Below the pieces are notes generated by a model, which was given only the letters and a program-made list of their open reading frames with translations, was not told the DNA's origin and did not search any database. A program made the translations under genes and the position numbers. From positions 62,001 to 126,000 of the forward strand of contig DYKB01000001.1 of assembly GCA_020722815.1 (NCBI GenBank): 64,000 nt of DNA. Direction: 5' to 3'. Positions 20,339 to 28,375 of the stretch are shown piece after piece. This DNA comes from Caldithrix sp. Its GTDB lineage: Bacteria > Zhuqueibacterota > Zhuqueibacteria > Thermofontimicrobiales > Sulfurfontimicrobiaceae. The stretch's first letter is position 1. Each line of letters starts with the position of its first letter.

Positions 20339-21237
20339 ATGGAATTATTGTTCTCTTTTTTCATGATTTTAGTTGGCCTTGGCGCTCTAATTTACAGTGC
20401 TGATCGCCTGGTTGAAGGCTCTTCCTCTCTGGCGCGTCAATTCTCAGTATCAGAAATCGCTATTGGATTAACCGTTATCTCCTTCGGAACCTCCGCGCCT
20501 GAGCTGACTGTCAATGTCTTAGCTGTATTCAAAAACGAAAGTGAAATTGTTTTCGGTAATATGATCGGCAGTAATTTAATGAATTTGCTGCTGGTTCTTG
20601 GCGCTTCAGCGATTATTCAACCATGGACGATTAAAAAGAACACCTTCCTTAAAGAAATTCCTTTATTACTTATTGCAATTTTAATCTTCCTCGTGTTTGC
20701 CAATGATAGTTTTATCAATAATAAATCAGAAAAGAACGCACTTGTTCAGAAGCCATTATTCTTTTTATTCTTTTCTGGGCATTTCTATGGTATGTCTTCA
20801 AACTGCCCAGAGACAACAATCGCGAAAAATATACAATTATTGATCTCCCGTTATGGAAAACAGTGCTCTATATTTTCCTGGGAATATTTGGCCTGGCAAG
20901 CGGTGGGCATTGGGGAGTGAAATATTCAGTAACGGTCGCAATCTATTTAAATCTCAGTCATAAATTTATTGGATTAACACTGGTTGCAGGTGGTACCTCA
21001 CTTCCCGATTTAGTGACCTCTATTGTGGCGTCAAAAAAGAATAAAGTTGATATGGCGGTAGGCAATGTCGTTGGATCAAATATTTTTAATATCTTTTTTG
21101 TTCTGGCAGTTTCGGCGGGCAGCACTCCTCTACCCGATGATGTGGTACTGAATTGGGATGCCGGATTACTCGTTTTCTGTTCGGGACTGCTACTGGCCTT
21201 TTTCTGGATTCGGAAAAAAATGGTATCCGTTCAATAA
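20339..21237 (+). pseudogene. CaCA family Ca2+/Na+ antiporter, split by a -1 frameshift
   Basis: Two overlapping reading frames together make one antiporter of about 300 residues. The first (from ATG 20339) holds the alpha-1 repeat GTSAPELTVN with GNMIGSNLMN; the second, in the frame starting at 20722 or later, holds IIDLPLWKTVLYIFLG and the alpha-2 repeat GGTSLPDLVTS with GNVVGSNIFN. The frame is lost between about 20735 and 20760, consistent with deletion of one base. If real, the gene is inactive; a sequencing or assembly error, or rarely programmed frameshifting, would also explain it. A perfect -35 hexamer TTGACA is at 20296-20301. Confidence 0.8.
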
Positions 21238-21255
21238 ATGAGGGTAATGCTACGT

Positions 21256-21348
21256 CCTGTCATTGCGAGGAGCGTTTTTTGCGACGAAGCAATCCCCTCA
21301 CACGACATCAGGAGATTGCTTCGGCAAAAAACGCCTCGCAATGACAGG
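21256..21348. repeat. Palindromic REP-like element
   Basis: CCTGTCATTGCGAGG at 21256-21270 and its complement at 21334-21348 bound a hairpin almost perfect over 38 bp per arm, broken only by two 2-base bulges (AG and GA). T6 follows on the plus strand. CATTGCGAGGAGC with GAAGCAATC is a palindrome family found dispersed in many bacterial genomes. It lies just after the broken antiporter and could act as a terminator. Confidence 0.8.
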
Positions 21349-21487
21349 TTTTTTCACCCACAGATATTGAGCGGATACAAAAAATGGTTCTTGAACGCTG
21401 GATGGGTGCAATATTACTAATTCAATACATTTTATATATTATTTATTTGTTCATTCGGAGATAAAAAATTATTAAGGAATCCGCTTT

Positions 21488-22228
21488 ATGTGTCGTATGT
21501 TGCTGGCTGCTGGAAAATTTGATACTCCCCTCCTTTTTAAAGGCTTAAAACGCATGGCGCTTGATGAGAATGAACGCCATGAAGAGAATGAAAAAGAATT
21601 ATGCCAGCATGGTGATGGGTGGGGAATAATTTTTCTTCATCACAATACGCTACAATCTTTCAAATCCGCCAAACCTTGTTATGATGATCCACAGTTTGAA
21701 GCTTTTGCCAAAATTTCAACACAATTTCTGGTCTTACATGCCCGCCGTGCTTCAAAAGGCAGCATTAGTGAACAAAACTCCCATCCTTTTTCAACTAATT
21801 ATAAAAATGATCACTATTTTTTTTTTCATAATGGGACAATCTATGAGGAACTTTCATTTTCGCCTCAATTTATTCGCGGGGGCACTACCGATTCGGAAAT
21901 GTTTTTCTATCATATTTTAACTCATTTTCAACCAGAAAAACCGATAGACTCTTTTAGTGCTATTTTCAAAAATATCACTAAATTTTCTGCTATTAATTCA
22001 ATTTTTGGTAATAGTCAGTACGCTCTCGTCGTCAATCGCTTTCAGATCAATCCCAATTATTATGCGATGAAATCTTCGAGCGACGAAAATTCTTTGATCG
22101 TCAGCTCGGAAGTTTTGCCTGGCTTTGAGTTCAGAAATTGGGAAAAATTATCAAATGGAACCCTATTAAAAATTCCAGTGAATAATTCCAAAATTCAGTT
22201 TGAAAAATACCAGTTATCAGTTAATTAG
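21488..22228 (+). CDS. Class II glutamine amidotransferase (YafJ-type)
   Basis: The 246-residue protein starts MCRMLL, so removal of Met exposes the N-terminal nucleophile Cys2 as in Ntn glutamine amidotransferases. Further matches are HGDGWGI, VLHARRASKG, NSHPF, FFHNGTIYEE and GGTTDSEMFFY. It would release ammonia from glutamine or cleave a gamma-glutamyl amide; no synthase domain is attached, so the acceptor is unknown. It is a single gene flanked by two repeat elements. Confidence 0.88.
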   Translation: MCRMLLAAGKFDTPLLFKGLKRMALDENERHEENEKELCQHGDGWGIIFLHHNTLQSFKSAKPCYDDPQFEAFAKISTQFLVLHARRASKGSISEQNSHPFSTNYKNDHYFFFHNGTIYEELSFSPQFIRGGTTDSEMFFYHILTHFQPEKPIDSFSAIFKNITKFSAINSIFGNSQYALVVNRFQINPNYYAMKSSSDENSLIVSSEVLPGFEFRNWEKLSNGTLLKIPVNNSKIQFEKYQLSVN

Positions 22229-22339
22229 GCATAAACTCATCTCAAATGGGCCAATTATTAATTCAGTTGGAATAGAGCTGGATTAAAAAAATTCTTCTCT
22301 TTTTTCTTGCTTTCGACCGAACTTTTTCATAATATATGA

Positions 22340-22533
22340 CCTGAAATTCTAAAATGAATCGTTTTCTCTGAAGTCTTGACCCCTTCTGTATCTCCCCCAT
22401 TTTCAACAAGCGAAAATGGGAGAGAGAATCCCGCTTTATTTCCCCCAAATTCCGCTTTTTGGAATTTGGGGGAGGCAGGAGGGGGTACTACCTTGATTCT
22501 GAACATCAAAAATTTCCATTTTAGAATTTTAGG
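22340..22533. repeat. MITE-like element with terminal inverted repeats and nested hairpins
   Basis: CCTGAAATTCTAAAATG (22340-22356) and its inverted copy (22517-22533) match at 16 of 17 positions. Inside are two strong hairpins: CTCCCCCATTTTC with GAAAATGGGAGAG (about 22392-22424) and CCCCCAAATTCC with GGAATTTGGGGG (about 22442-22472). No credible gene lies inside; short frames through it are artefacts. It occupies most of the 364-bp gap between the amidotransferase and SDH genes. Confidence 0.65.
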
Positions 22534-22592
22534 TATGCTATTACCTTTTCGTAATTTTTTTCACACCAAACCAACATAGAAAAGAATAAATT

Positions 22593-23930
22593 ATGGAGTC
22601 AGGCATGAAACAGATATTAGTATTGGGTGCTGGATTGGTTTCGAGACCATTAGTTCGCTATTTGCTCGATCAGCAAAATTTACAGGTAACCGTTGCTTCC
22701 CGAACAGTATCGAAAGCCGAAAAATTAATCGAAAATCATCCACGCGGAAAAGCCGAAGAAGTCAACGTGGAAAATGAAGAAGCCCTTAAAAAATGTATCA
22801 AGCCCGCTGATATTGTGATCAGTTTACTTCCCTGGATTCATCACCTGAAAGTTGCGAAATATTGTATTGAATTTTCAAAAAATATGGTGACAACATCTTA
22901 TGTGAAGCCCGAAATGCAGGCACTAGATTCGGAAGCCAAAAAACGCGGTATCCTCTTTTTAAATGAAATTGGTGTTGATCCCGGTATCGACCACATGGCA
23001 GCAATGCGGATCATCAATAATGTAAAAAAGAATGGCGGCAAAATTACCAGTTTTTATTCTTACTGTGGTGGTTTACCGGCCCTGGCCGCGAATAATAATC
23101 CATTGGGATATAAATTTTCCTGGAGTCCGGTCGGTGTAATGCTGGCCGCCACAAATTCAGGACAATATCTGGCAGATGGAAAAATTGTTCAGGTACCGCC
23201 CGAAAAACTTTTTGAACATTACTGGTTTTTAGATGTACCTGGCGCGGGCGTTTTTGAAGCGTACGTCAATCGTGACGCCTTACCATACATCTCGCTCTAT
23301 AATATTCCTGAAACCAAATCCATGTATCGTGGAACGCTAAGAAATATTGGTCATTGTGAAACGTGGAATTATTTCAAAAAACTGGGATTATTGAACCGCG
23401 AAGTGACTTTTAATTATCAGCAAACCACGCCCCGACAGGTTATCGCAGCACTTATTAAAAGTAACGGAAAGAATTTGATTGCCGATATCGCGAATTATTT
23501 GGCGGTCCCGGAGCATGCTGTGACCATACAAAAAATGAAATGGTTGGGATTGTTAAGCGACCAGCATCTGCCGCTCGAACAGGGGACTGCATTTGACATG
23601 TTCGCACATATTTTACAGGAAAAGCTGGTTTTTCGGCCAGACGAACAGGATTTACTGGTTCAGCATCATGAATTCATGGCCGAATATCCATCGAAGAAAG
23701 AAAAAATCACTTCAACGATGGTGGACCTGGGAATACCAGGTGGCGACAGTTCTATGTCCCGAACCGTCGGTCTGCCAGCAGCGATTGCTACTAAATTGGT
23801 TGCTAATGGAAAGATAAAACTCACCGGTGTTCAAATTCCCGTCTTACCAGAAATTTACAATCCAGTTTTAGAAGAGTTAGAAAAATTAAATATCAAACTT
23901 GTTGAACATACGACACAATTGGAAAAATAA
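22593..23930 (+). CDS. Saccharopine dehydrogenase (glutamate-forming, SDH)
   Basis: The 445-residue protein has a Rossmann N-terminus (LVLGAGLVSRPLVRYL), then DIVISLLPWIHH, TTSYVKPEM, NEIGVDPGIDHM and YCGGLPAL, all typical of the SDH half of bifunctional animal and plant LKR/SDH. It oxidises saccharopine to 2-aminoadipate semialdehyde plus glutamate. The ATG at 22605 (MKQIL) is an equally possible start. The LKR gene follows after 19 bp, so the two steps are encoded as separate proteins in one operon. Confidence 0.88.
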   Translation: MESGMKQILVLGAGLVSRPLVRYLLDQQNLQVTVASRTVSKAEKLIENHPRGKAEEVNVENEEALKKCIKPADIVISLLPWIHHLKVAKYCIEFSKNMVTTSYVKPEMQALDSEAKKRGILFLNEIGVDPGIDHMAAMRIINNVKKNGGKITSFYSYCGGLPALAANNNPLGYKFSWSPVGVMLAATNSGQYLADGKIVQVPPEKLFEHYWFLDVPGAGVFEAYVNRDALPYISLYNIPETKSMYRGTLRNIGHCETWNYFKKLGLLNREVTFNYQQTTPRQVIAALIKSNGKNLIADIANYLAVPEHAVTIQKMKWLGLLSDQHLPLEQGTAFDMFAHILQEKLVFRPDEQDLLVQHHEFMAEYPSKKEKITSTMVDLGIPGGDSSMSRTVGLPAAIATKLVANGKIKLTGVQIPVLPEIYNPVLEELEKLNIKLVEHTTQLEK

Positions 23931-23949
23931 TCTTAAATAAGGTAAACCG

Positions 23950-25251
23950 ATGAATTCTATTCTAATTCGAGCTGAAGATAAAAATATATGGGAACGCCGA
24001 ACACCGCTGGTGCCAATTGACCTGAAAGACATTTTAGCTCAAACCCGGGCAGAGGCTTTTGTACAAAAATGTGCGAAAAGGATTTTTACTGAAAAACAAT
24101 ATGTTGATGTTGGTATAAAAGTTTGTGATACGGCACATCCTGGTGATGTCATCCTGGGTATCAAAGAAATACCCCTTGAAAAAATAGCTGAAAAGAAAGT
24201 TTATCTTTTTTTTTCACATACCATCAAGGGACAAAAATCCAATATGCCCATGCTGAAAAAAATAATTTCAGGAGGTTCAACCCTAATAGATTATGAACGA
24301 ATCGTCGATGCTGCCGGTAAAAGGCTGGTCTATTTTGGAAACTATGCCGGACATGCCGGTGCCATCGATATTTTATGGCTGATGGGCGAGTACTGGCAAA
24401 ATTTGGGATTTGAGACACCTTTTTTAAAAATTAAACAGGCATTGCATTACGATTCTTTACAAACGGCCCAAAAAATACTGACCACTGTTGGCGAAGAAAT
24501 CAAAAAAAATGGTTTTCCAGCAGAGATTTCGCCGCTAACCGTTGCGGTACTCGGATATGGAAATGTGGCGAAAGGGGTTCAGGAAATTCTTGAATGTCTG
24601 CCAATAAAAATGATTCCACCTGATGAACTGGAAAAAGTGGCGCCTAATAAATCTTTTTCCAATTACCTGAACGTGGTCATTTTTAAGGAAGAGCATCTCG
24701 TAAAACCGAAATCGAATCATTCGTTTAATCTGGCTGAATATTATGCTCATCCAGAAAATTATGAATCGCAATTCGAAAAGTATCTGCCTCATCTTTCGAT
24801 TATTATGAATGCAATTTATTGGGATAAACGATACCCCAAATTCGTAACCAGCGAGGCACTAAAAAAATTATGGGCTTCAACCAAATCACCCAAACTGGCA
24901 GGTATCGCGGATATCACATGTGATGTAAATGGGTCCATCGAATGCAATGTAAAAACAACGAATCCGGGGGCACCCGCCTATCTCTACCAGCCCAAAGCGG
25001 ATGATATAATCGATGGGCACAAGGGAGATGGAATTGTCATTCTGGCAGTAGATAATTTGCCGGCTGAACTTCCTTATGATGCTTCCCTTTTTTTTAGTAA
25101 TCAATTAAAACAGTTTATCCCAAATCTGATTTTGGCCGATTTCTCAAAACCGTTCGCGCAATCAGGGCTTTCTACGGCACTCCAAACTGCAACAATCGTT
25201 TATCGCGGCGAATTAACACCGGCTTATCAGTACTTAAAAAGCTATTTATAA
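23950..25251 (+). CDS. Lysine-ketoglutarate reductase (saccharopine-forming, LKR)
   Basis: The 433-residue protein resembles the N-terminal LKR half of LKR/SDH and alanine dehydrogenase: IRAEDKNIWERRTPLVP at the start, FFSHTIKGQ (about 88), LIDYERIVD, GNYAGHAGAIDIL, then a Rossmann VAVLGYGNVAKGVQEIL (about 197) and DITCDVNGSIEC. It condenses lysine with 2-oxoglutarate to saccharopine. With the SDH gene just upstream this gives two steps of lysine degradation. No aminoadipate-semialdehyde dehydrogenase gene is in view. Confidence 0.88.
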   Translation: MNSILIRAEDKNIWERRTPLVPIDLKDILAQTRAEAFVQKCAKRIFTEKQYVDVGIKVCDTAHPGDVILGIKEIPLEKIAEKKVYLFFSHTIKGQKSNMPMLKKIISGGSTLIDYERIVDAAGKRLVYFGNYAGHAGAIDILWLMGEYWQNLGFETPFLKIKQALHYDSLQTAQKILTTVGEEIKKNGFPAEISPLTVAVLGYGNVAKGVQEILECLPIKMIPPDELEKVAPNKSFSNYLNVVIFKEEHLVKPKSNHSFNLAEYYAHPENYESQFEKYLPHLSIIMNAIYWDKRYPKFVTSEALKKLWASTKSPKLAGIADITCDVNGSIECNVKTTNPGAPAYLYQPKADDIIDGHKGDGIVILAVDNLPAELPYDASLFFSNQLKQFIPNLILADFSKPFAQSGLSTALQTATIVYRGELTPAYQYLKSYL

Positions 25252-25384
25252 TATTCCCACAATAACCGGCAAACTGTGCCGTCAATTAAAAGCTGACAAA
25301 GTCAACCAATAAAATGACATGTTCTCATTAATCAAATAAATTTACGCATTTGTACTCATAATTGCAAATAAAAAGGAGAATGTA

Positions 25385-26602
25385 ATGCCTCAGATTTCTG
25401 AGATTGAATATTTAATGGATAAATATGCAGCAAAAAATTATCATCCATTACCAATTAATATTACCAGTGCCCAGGGGGTTTGGGTTTGGACAGATAATGA
25501 ACAGAAAGAAGAATCGAAATACCTGGACTGCCTGGCGGCATATAGTGCTTTAAATCAGGGATATAATCACCCCAGACTTATCAATGCGGCAATGCGCCAA
25601 CTTTCAACAGGTGTGACCGTCACCTCTCGAGCATTTTTAAGTGCCCCTATGGCGCATTTATCAAAGTTATTAGCAGAAATTTGTAAAAAAGAAAAAGTCC
25701 TTTTAATGAATACCGGTGTAGAAGCTATCGAATCCGCTATAAAATTAACACGTAAATGGGGCTATCAAAAGAAAAAAGTAGCCGCGAATCAGGCCAATAT
25801 TATCGTTTGTGCAAATAATTTTCATGGACGAACATTAACGGCCATCAGCTTTTCTTCCGAGTCGCAGTATCGGGATGGTTTTGCCCCTTATACGCCTGGA
25901 TTTAAGCTAATTCCCTATGGCGATGTACAGGCACTGGAGCAGGCTATCGATGACAATACAGTCGCTTTTCTGGTCGAGCCAATACAGGGTGAAGCCGGCA
26001 TCATTATCCCTCCCGAAGGGTATCTTAAAAAATCAAAAGAGATTTGCGAACGCCACAATGTCGTTTTTGTCGCCGATTGTATTCAATGCGGTTTGGGCCG
26101 GACTGGCAAGCTCTTTGCATGTGATTGGGAAAATGTGATCCCTGATGTCTACGTGCTGGGCAAAGCTTTGGGCGGTGGTTTCCCGCTTAGTGCTGTAGTT
26201 TGTGATTCAAAAATCATGGACGTTTTCCAGCCAGGTGATCATGGAAGTACTTTTGGTGGGAATCCCTTCTGTGCTGCTGTGGCCATTGAAGCACTTAAGG
26301 TGATTCTGGAGGAGCAGCTTCCCGAAAATTCTGATAAAATGGGACAATATTTTCTTAATGAATTAAAGAAAATCAAAAGCCCACATGTTAAGGAATATCG
26401 TGGGAGGGGTCTCTGGATTGGAATAGAGTTATACCCCGAAGCTGGTGGCGCTCGCCGATTTTGTGAAGCATTGGCGAAAGAACACATCCTGTGCAAAGAA
26501 ACGCATCAGAATATCATTCGGATCGCGCCCCCGCTTATCATTACAAAAGAAGAAATTGACTGGGCATTACCCAGATTTAAAAAAGTATTACAAATGGAAT
26601 AA
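25385..26602 (+). CDS. Ornithine-type class III aminotransferase
   Basis: The 405-residue protein is a PLP-dependent fold-type I enzyme close to ornithine aminotransferase: LDCLAAYSALNQGYNHP near 40, MNTGVEAIESAIKLTRKWGY near 115, NNFHGRTL near 145 and the PLP lysine in LGKALGGGFPLSAV near 257. The usual ADEIQTGLGRTG is ADCIQCGLGRTG, so the residue after the PLP aspartate is cysteine. It would make glutamate semialdehyde from ornithine; given the lysine operon 133 bp upstream, action on a lysine-derived amine is also possible. Confidence 0.85.
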   Translation: MPQISEIEYLMDKYAAKNYHPLPINITSAQGVWVWTDNEQKEESKYLDCLAAYSALNQGYNHPRLINAAMRQLSTGVTVTSRAFLSAPMAHLSKLLAEICKKEKVLLMNTGVEAIESAIKLTRKWGYQKKKVAANQANIIVCANNFHGRTLTAISFSSESQYRDGFAPYTPGFKLIPYGDVQALEQAIDDNTVAFLVEPIQGEAGIIIPPEGYLKKSKEICERHNVVFVADCIQCGLGRTGKLFACDWENVIPDVYVLGKALGGGFPLSAVVCDSKIMDVFQPGDHGSTFGGNPFCAAVAIEALKVILEEQLPENSDKMGQYFLNELKKIKSPHVKEYRGRGLWIGIELYPEAGGARRFCEALAKEHILCKETHQNIIRIAPPLIITKEEIDWALPRFKKVLQME

Positions 26603-26629
26603 TTTATTCAATTAAAATTTAAATATTTT

Positions 26630-26983
26630 ATGCTGAGAAAACCTTTAATTGCCTTGCTTCTGGGATTTATTTTTATGGATTGTAATGATCCAAATGCCAA
26701 TCGAAAAATCGATCCCTATCTGAAGGTGATTTTTGAAAATATAGTGGAAAATTCTCAAACCGAAAAAAAAATTCAAATTATGTTCAAAATCAATGATGAA
26801 TTAAGTGAGGCGCATAAAAAAGTGTTGGAAAAAAAAGGAGTAATACTTCAGGCGAATTTGGGGAATATTTGCACCGCCAGTGCCACCATGAAATCAGTTT
26901 ATGAACTGGCTCAATTACGTTTTGTAACTTCTATTGAAGCTTCGAAAGAGCTTTTACGGGAATATCGAACGACACCAGAATAA
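26630..26983 (+). CDS. Small exported protein with I9-like (subtilase propeptide) domain
   Basis: This 117-residue protein has a hydrophobic start ending FIFMDC, perhaps a weak lipobox. The rest reads FKINDELSEAHKKVLEKKG, then ASATMKSVYELAQL and FVTSIEASKEL. That beta-alpha-beta pattern resembles inhibitor I9 domains, which fold and inhibit subtilases. It follows the aminotransferase by 27 bp. A secreted subtilase gene lies 1.4 kb away but is not in the same operon; a link is only a suggestion. Confidence 0.5.
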   Translation: MLRKPLIALLLGFIFMDCNDPNANRKIDPYLKVIFENIVENSQTEKKIQIMFKINDELSEAHKKVLEKKGVILQANLGNICTASATMKSVYELAQLRFVTSIEASKELLREYRTTPE

Positions 26984-27012
26984 TCAAATTTCATCTTCCG
27001 GCCTGGTTTTCC

Positions 27013-27894
27013 TTAAAAATTTTCATTTTCTGATTCAACTCCCATCAAAATCAATTTCAGGAGCCGAATACTTTTAGTACTATATTTTAGAAAATTCTCA
27101 GGATCATTCACGCGCGACGGATTTAATTCGAGATTATAAATTCCATCAAAACCTGCTTCGAGTAATTTTTGAATATATAATTGATAAGGAACGACTCCAT
27201 GCCCCAATGGAAGATGGGTAACATTATCGCGATAGTCATGAATATGCGTGTGCCAGACTTGTTCCAAAAATTCAAGAGGCGGGATACGTTCATGAACCCC
27301 ATGTTCAGCCTGCGAATAGCCATGTCCGAAATCCCAACAAATACCAATATGTTCACGTCCCACATCCTTTTGAATTTCCAGGACTTCAGTATAGCTGGTA
27401 CCACACTTTCTTTTACCGTTCGAATTTATATCCCGCAAATTTTCCAAAACATACCTAAAATGTGAATCATTTACTTGGGTTACAATTTTTCGCAACCGTT
27501 CCTTTGATTCAGCAACCAGTTCTTTTCGATTTGAAACAGTTCCGCTTAAGCCGTGAAGCACCACGAAGATAGATTGCTGGTTAAATTCTCGCGAAATATT
27601 TAATAGTTGATTTAAATAGCGTAAATAGTTATCCATACCACCCGGAAAATCAGTCATACCAGGAGCATGGAAGGAGTAATAAAAACCGTTATCCTGCAAT
27701 AATTGGAGCGCCATTCGAATTCTGTTAGATCCTAATTCAACAGGAAGCTTCAATTCGATATTCTTGATCCCTTCTTTTTTAAGCCAATTCAATAACTCCC
27801 GGCTGGAAGTACACGCACGCTCCCACATAGATTTTTTAGGGGAAAATTCTAATCCAAGCAGCACATCAAGGTATAAAGCGAAGCCAATTTTCAT
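27013..27894 (-). CDS. Sugar phosphate isomerase/epimerase (xylose isomerase-like TIM barrel)
   Basis: The 293-residue protein has the AP endonuclease-2/xylose isomerase-like barrel with metal-site segments FHAPG, VVLHGL, LENLRD, GICWDFGHGY, HTHIHDYRD and YNLELNP. Members act on sugars, sugar acids or inositols and the substrate is not predictable. The start at 27894 is chosen because AAGGAGAG lies just upstream and a promoter fits; an open frame of 31 more codons upstream has no such support. The gene stands alone, converging with the I9-like gene. Confidence 0.82.
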   Translation of the reverse strand: MKIGFALYLDVLLGLEFSPKKSMWERACTSSRELLNWLKKEGIKNIELKLPVELGSNRIRMALQLLQDNGFYYSFHAPGMTDFPGGMDNYLRYLNQLLNISREFNQQSIFVVLHGLSGTVSNRKELVAESKERLRKIVTQVNDSHFRYVLENLRDINSNGKRKCGTSYTEVLEIQKDVGREHIGICWDFGHGYSQAEHGVHERIPPLEFLEQVWHTHIHDYRDNVTHLPLGHGVVPYQLYIQKLLEAGFDGIYNLELNPSRVNDPENFLKYSTKSIRLLKLILMGVESENENF

Positions 27895-27925
27895 AAAACT
27901 CTCCTTAAAATTAAAAAAGGTGTAT

Positions 27926-27954
27926 ATTATACAATGATATTTCTTAAAAAGCAA
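27926..27954 (-). promoter_or_regulatory. Sigma70-like promoter for the sugar isomerase gene
   Basis: On the minus strand TTGCTT (27954-27949), 17 bp, TATAAT (27931-27926). The predicted start near 27919 precedes the ATG at 27894 by about 25 bases, with the ribosome binding site between. Confidence 0.65.
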
Positions 27955-28375
27955 GATTTTTGTTTTAGTATTTGATTCGATTTTCAAAATTCTGAAATCA
28001 TACTCAATATTTTAGCATTCCCTCATGAAAAGGATTATCTGCTTATATTTTAAAAATACAGAATCAAGCGAGCAATCGTCAGCAACGTTTAAAAAAAAAT
28101 TAAACTCTGGTCATTGAATGAAAAAGATAAATAATTCTAGATTTAATTCCTCGTTCAACTCATTGATTCTTTTCTGTGGCCATTCATTTCTGCGTCATCT
28201 TTAATTATGATAACTTTGATTCGGTTGTTCAATTTATATTGCCAAAACGACCCCGTCAATTGAAAGCCTTGTTAGATGCGCTAATTTTATAAAAATTTTG
28301 TAATCAACAATTTTTCACTTTCATTATAATTTTTAAAGCCTTATATTTTATATCAATATTATTTCAGGAGGTTTT
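27955..28375. other. AT-rich intergenic region, no gene seen
   Basis: About 420 bp between divergent genes. It is very AT-rich, has no convincing open frame, tRNA or riboswitch pattern. CAGGAGG just before 28376 is the ribosome binding site of the subtilase gene; I could not place that gene's promoter with confidence. Confidence 0.6.

Noticed and set aside
22376-22579. Short plus-strand open frame through the MITE-like element
   Set aside because: It reads through hairpins, has no ribosome binding site and no plausible protein pattern.
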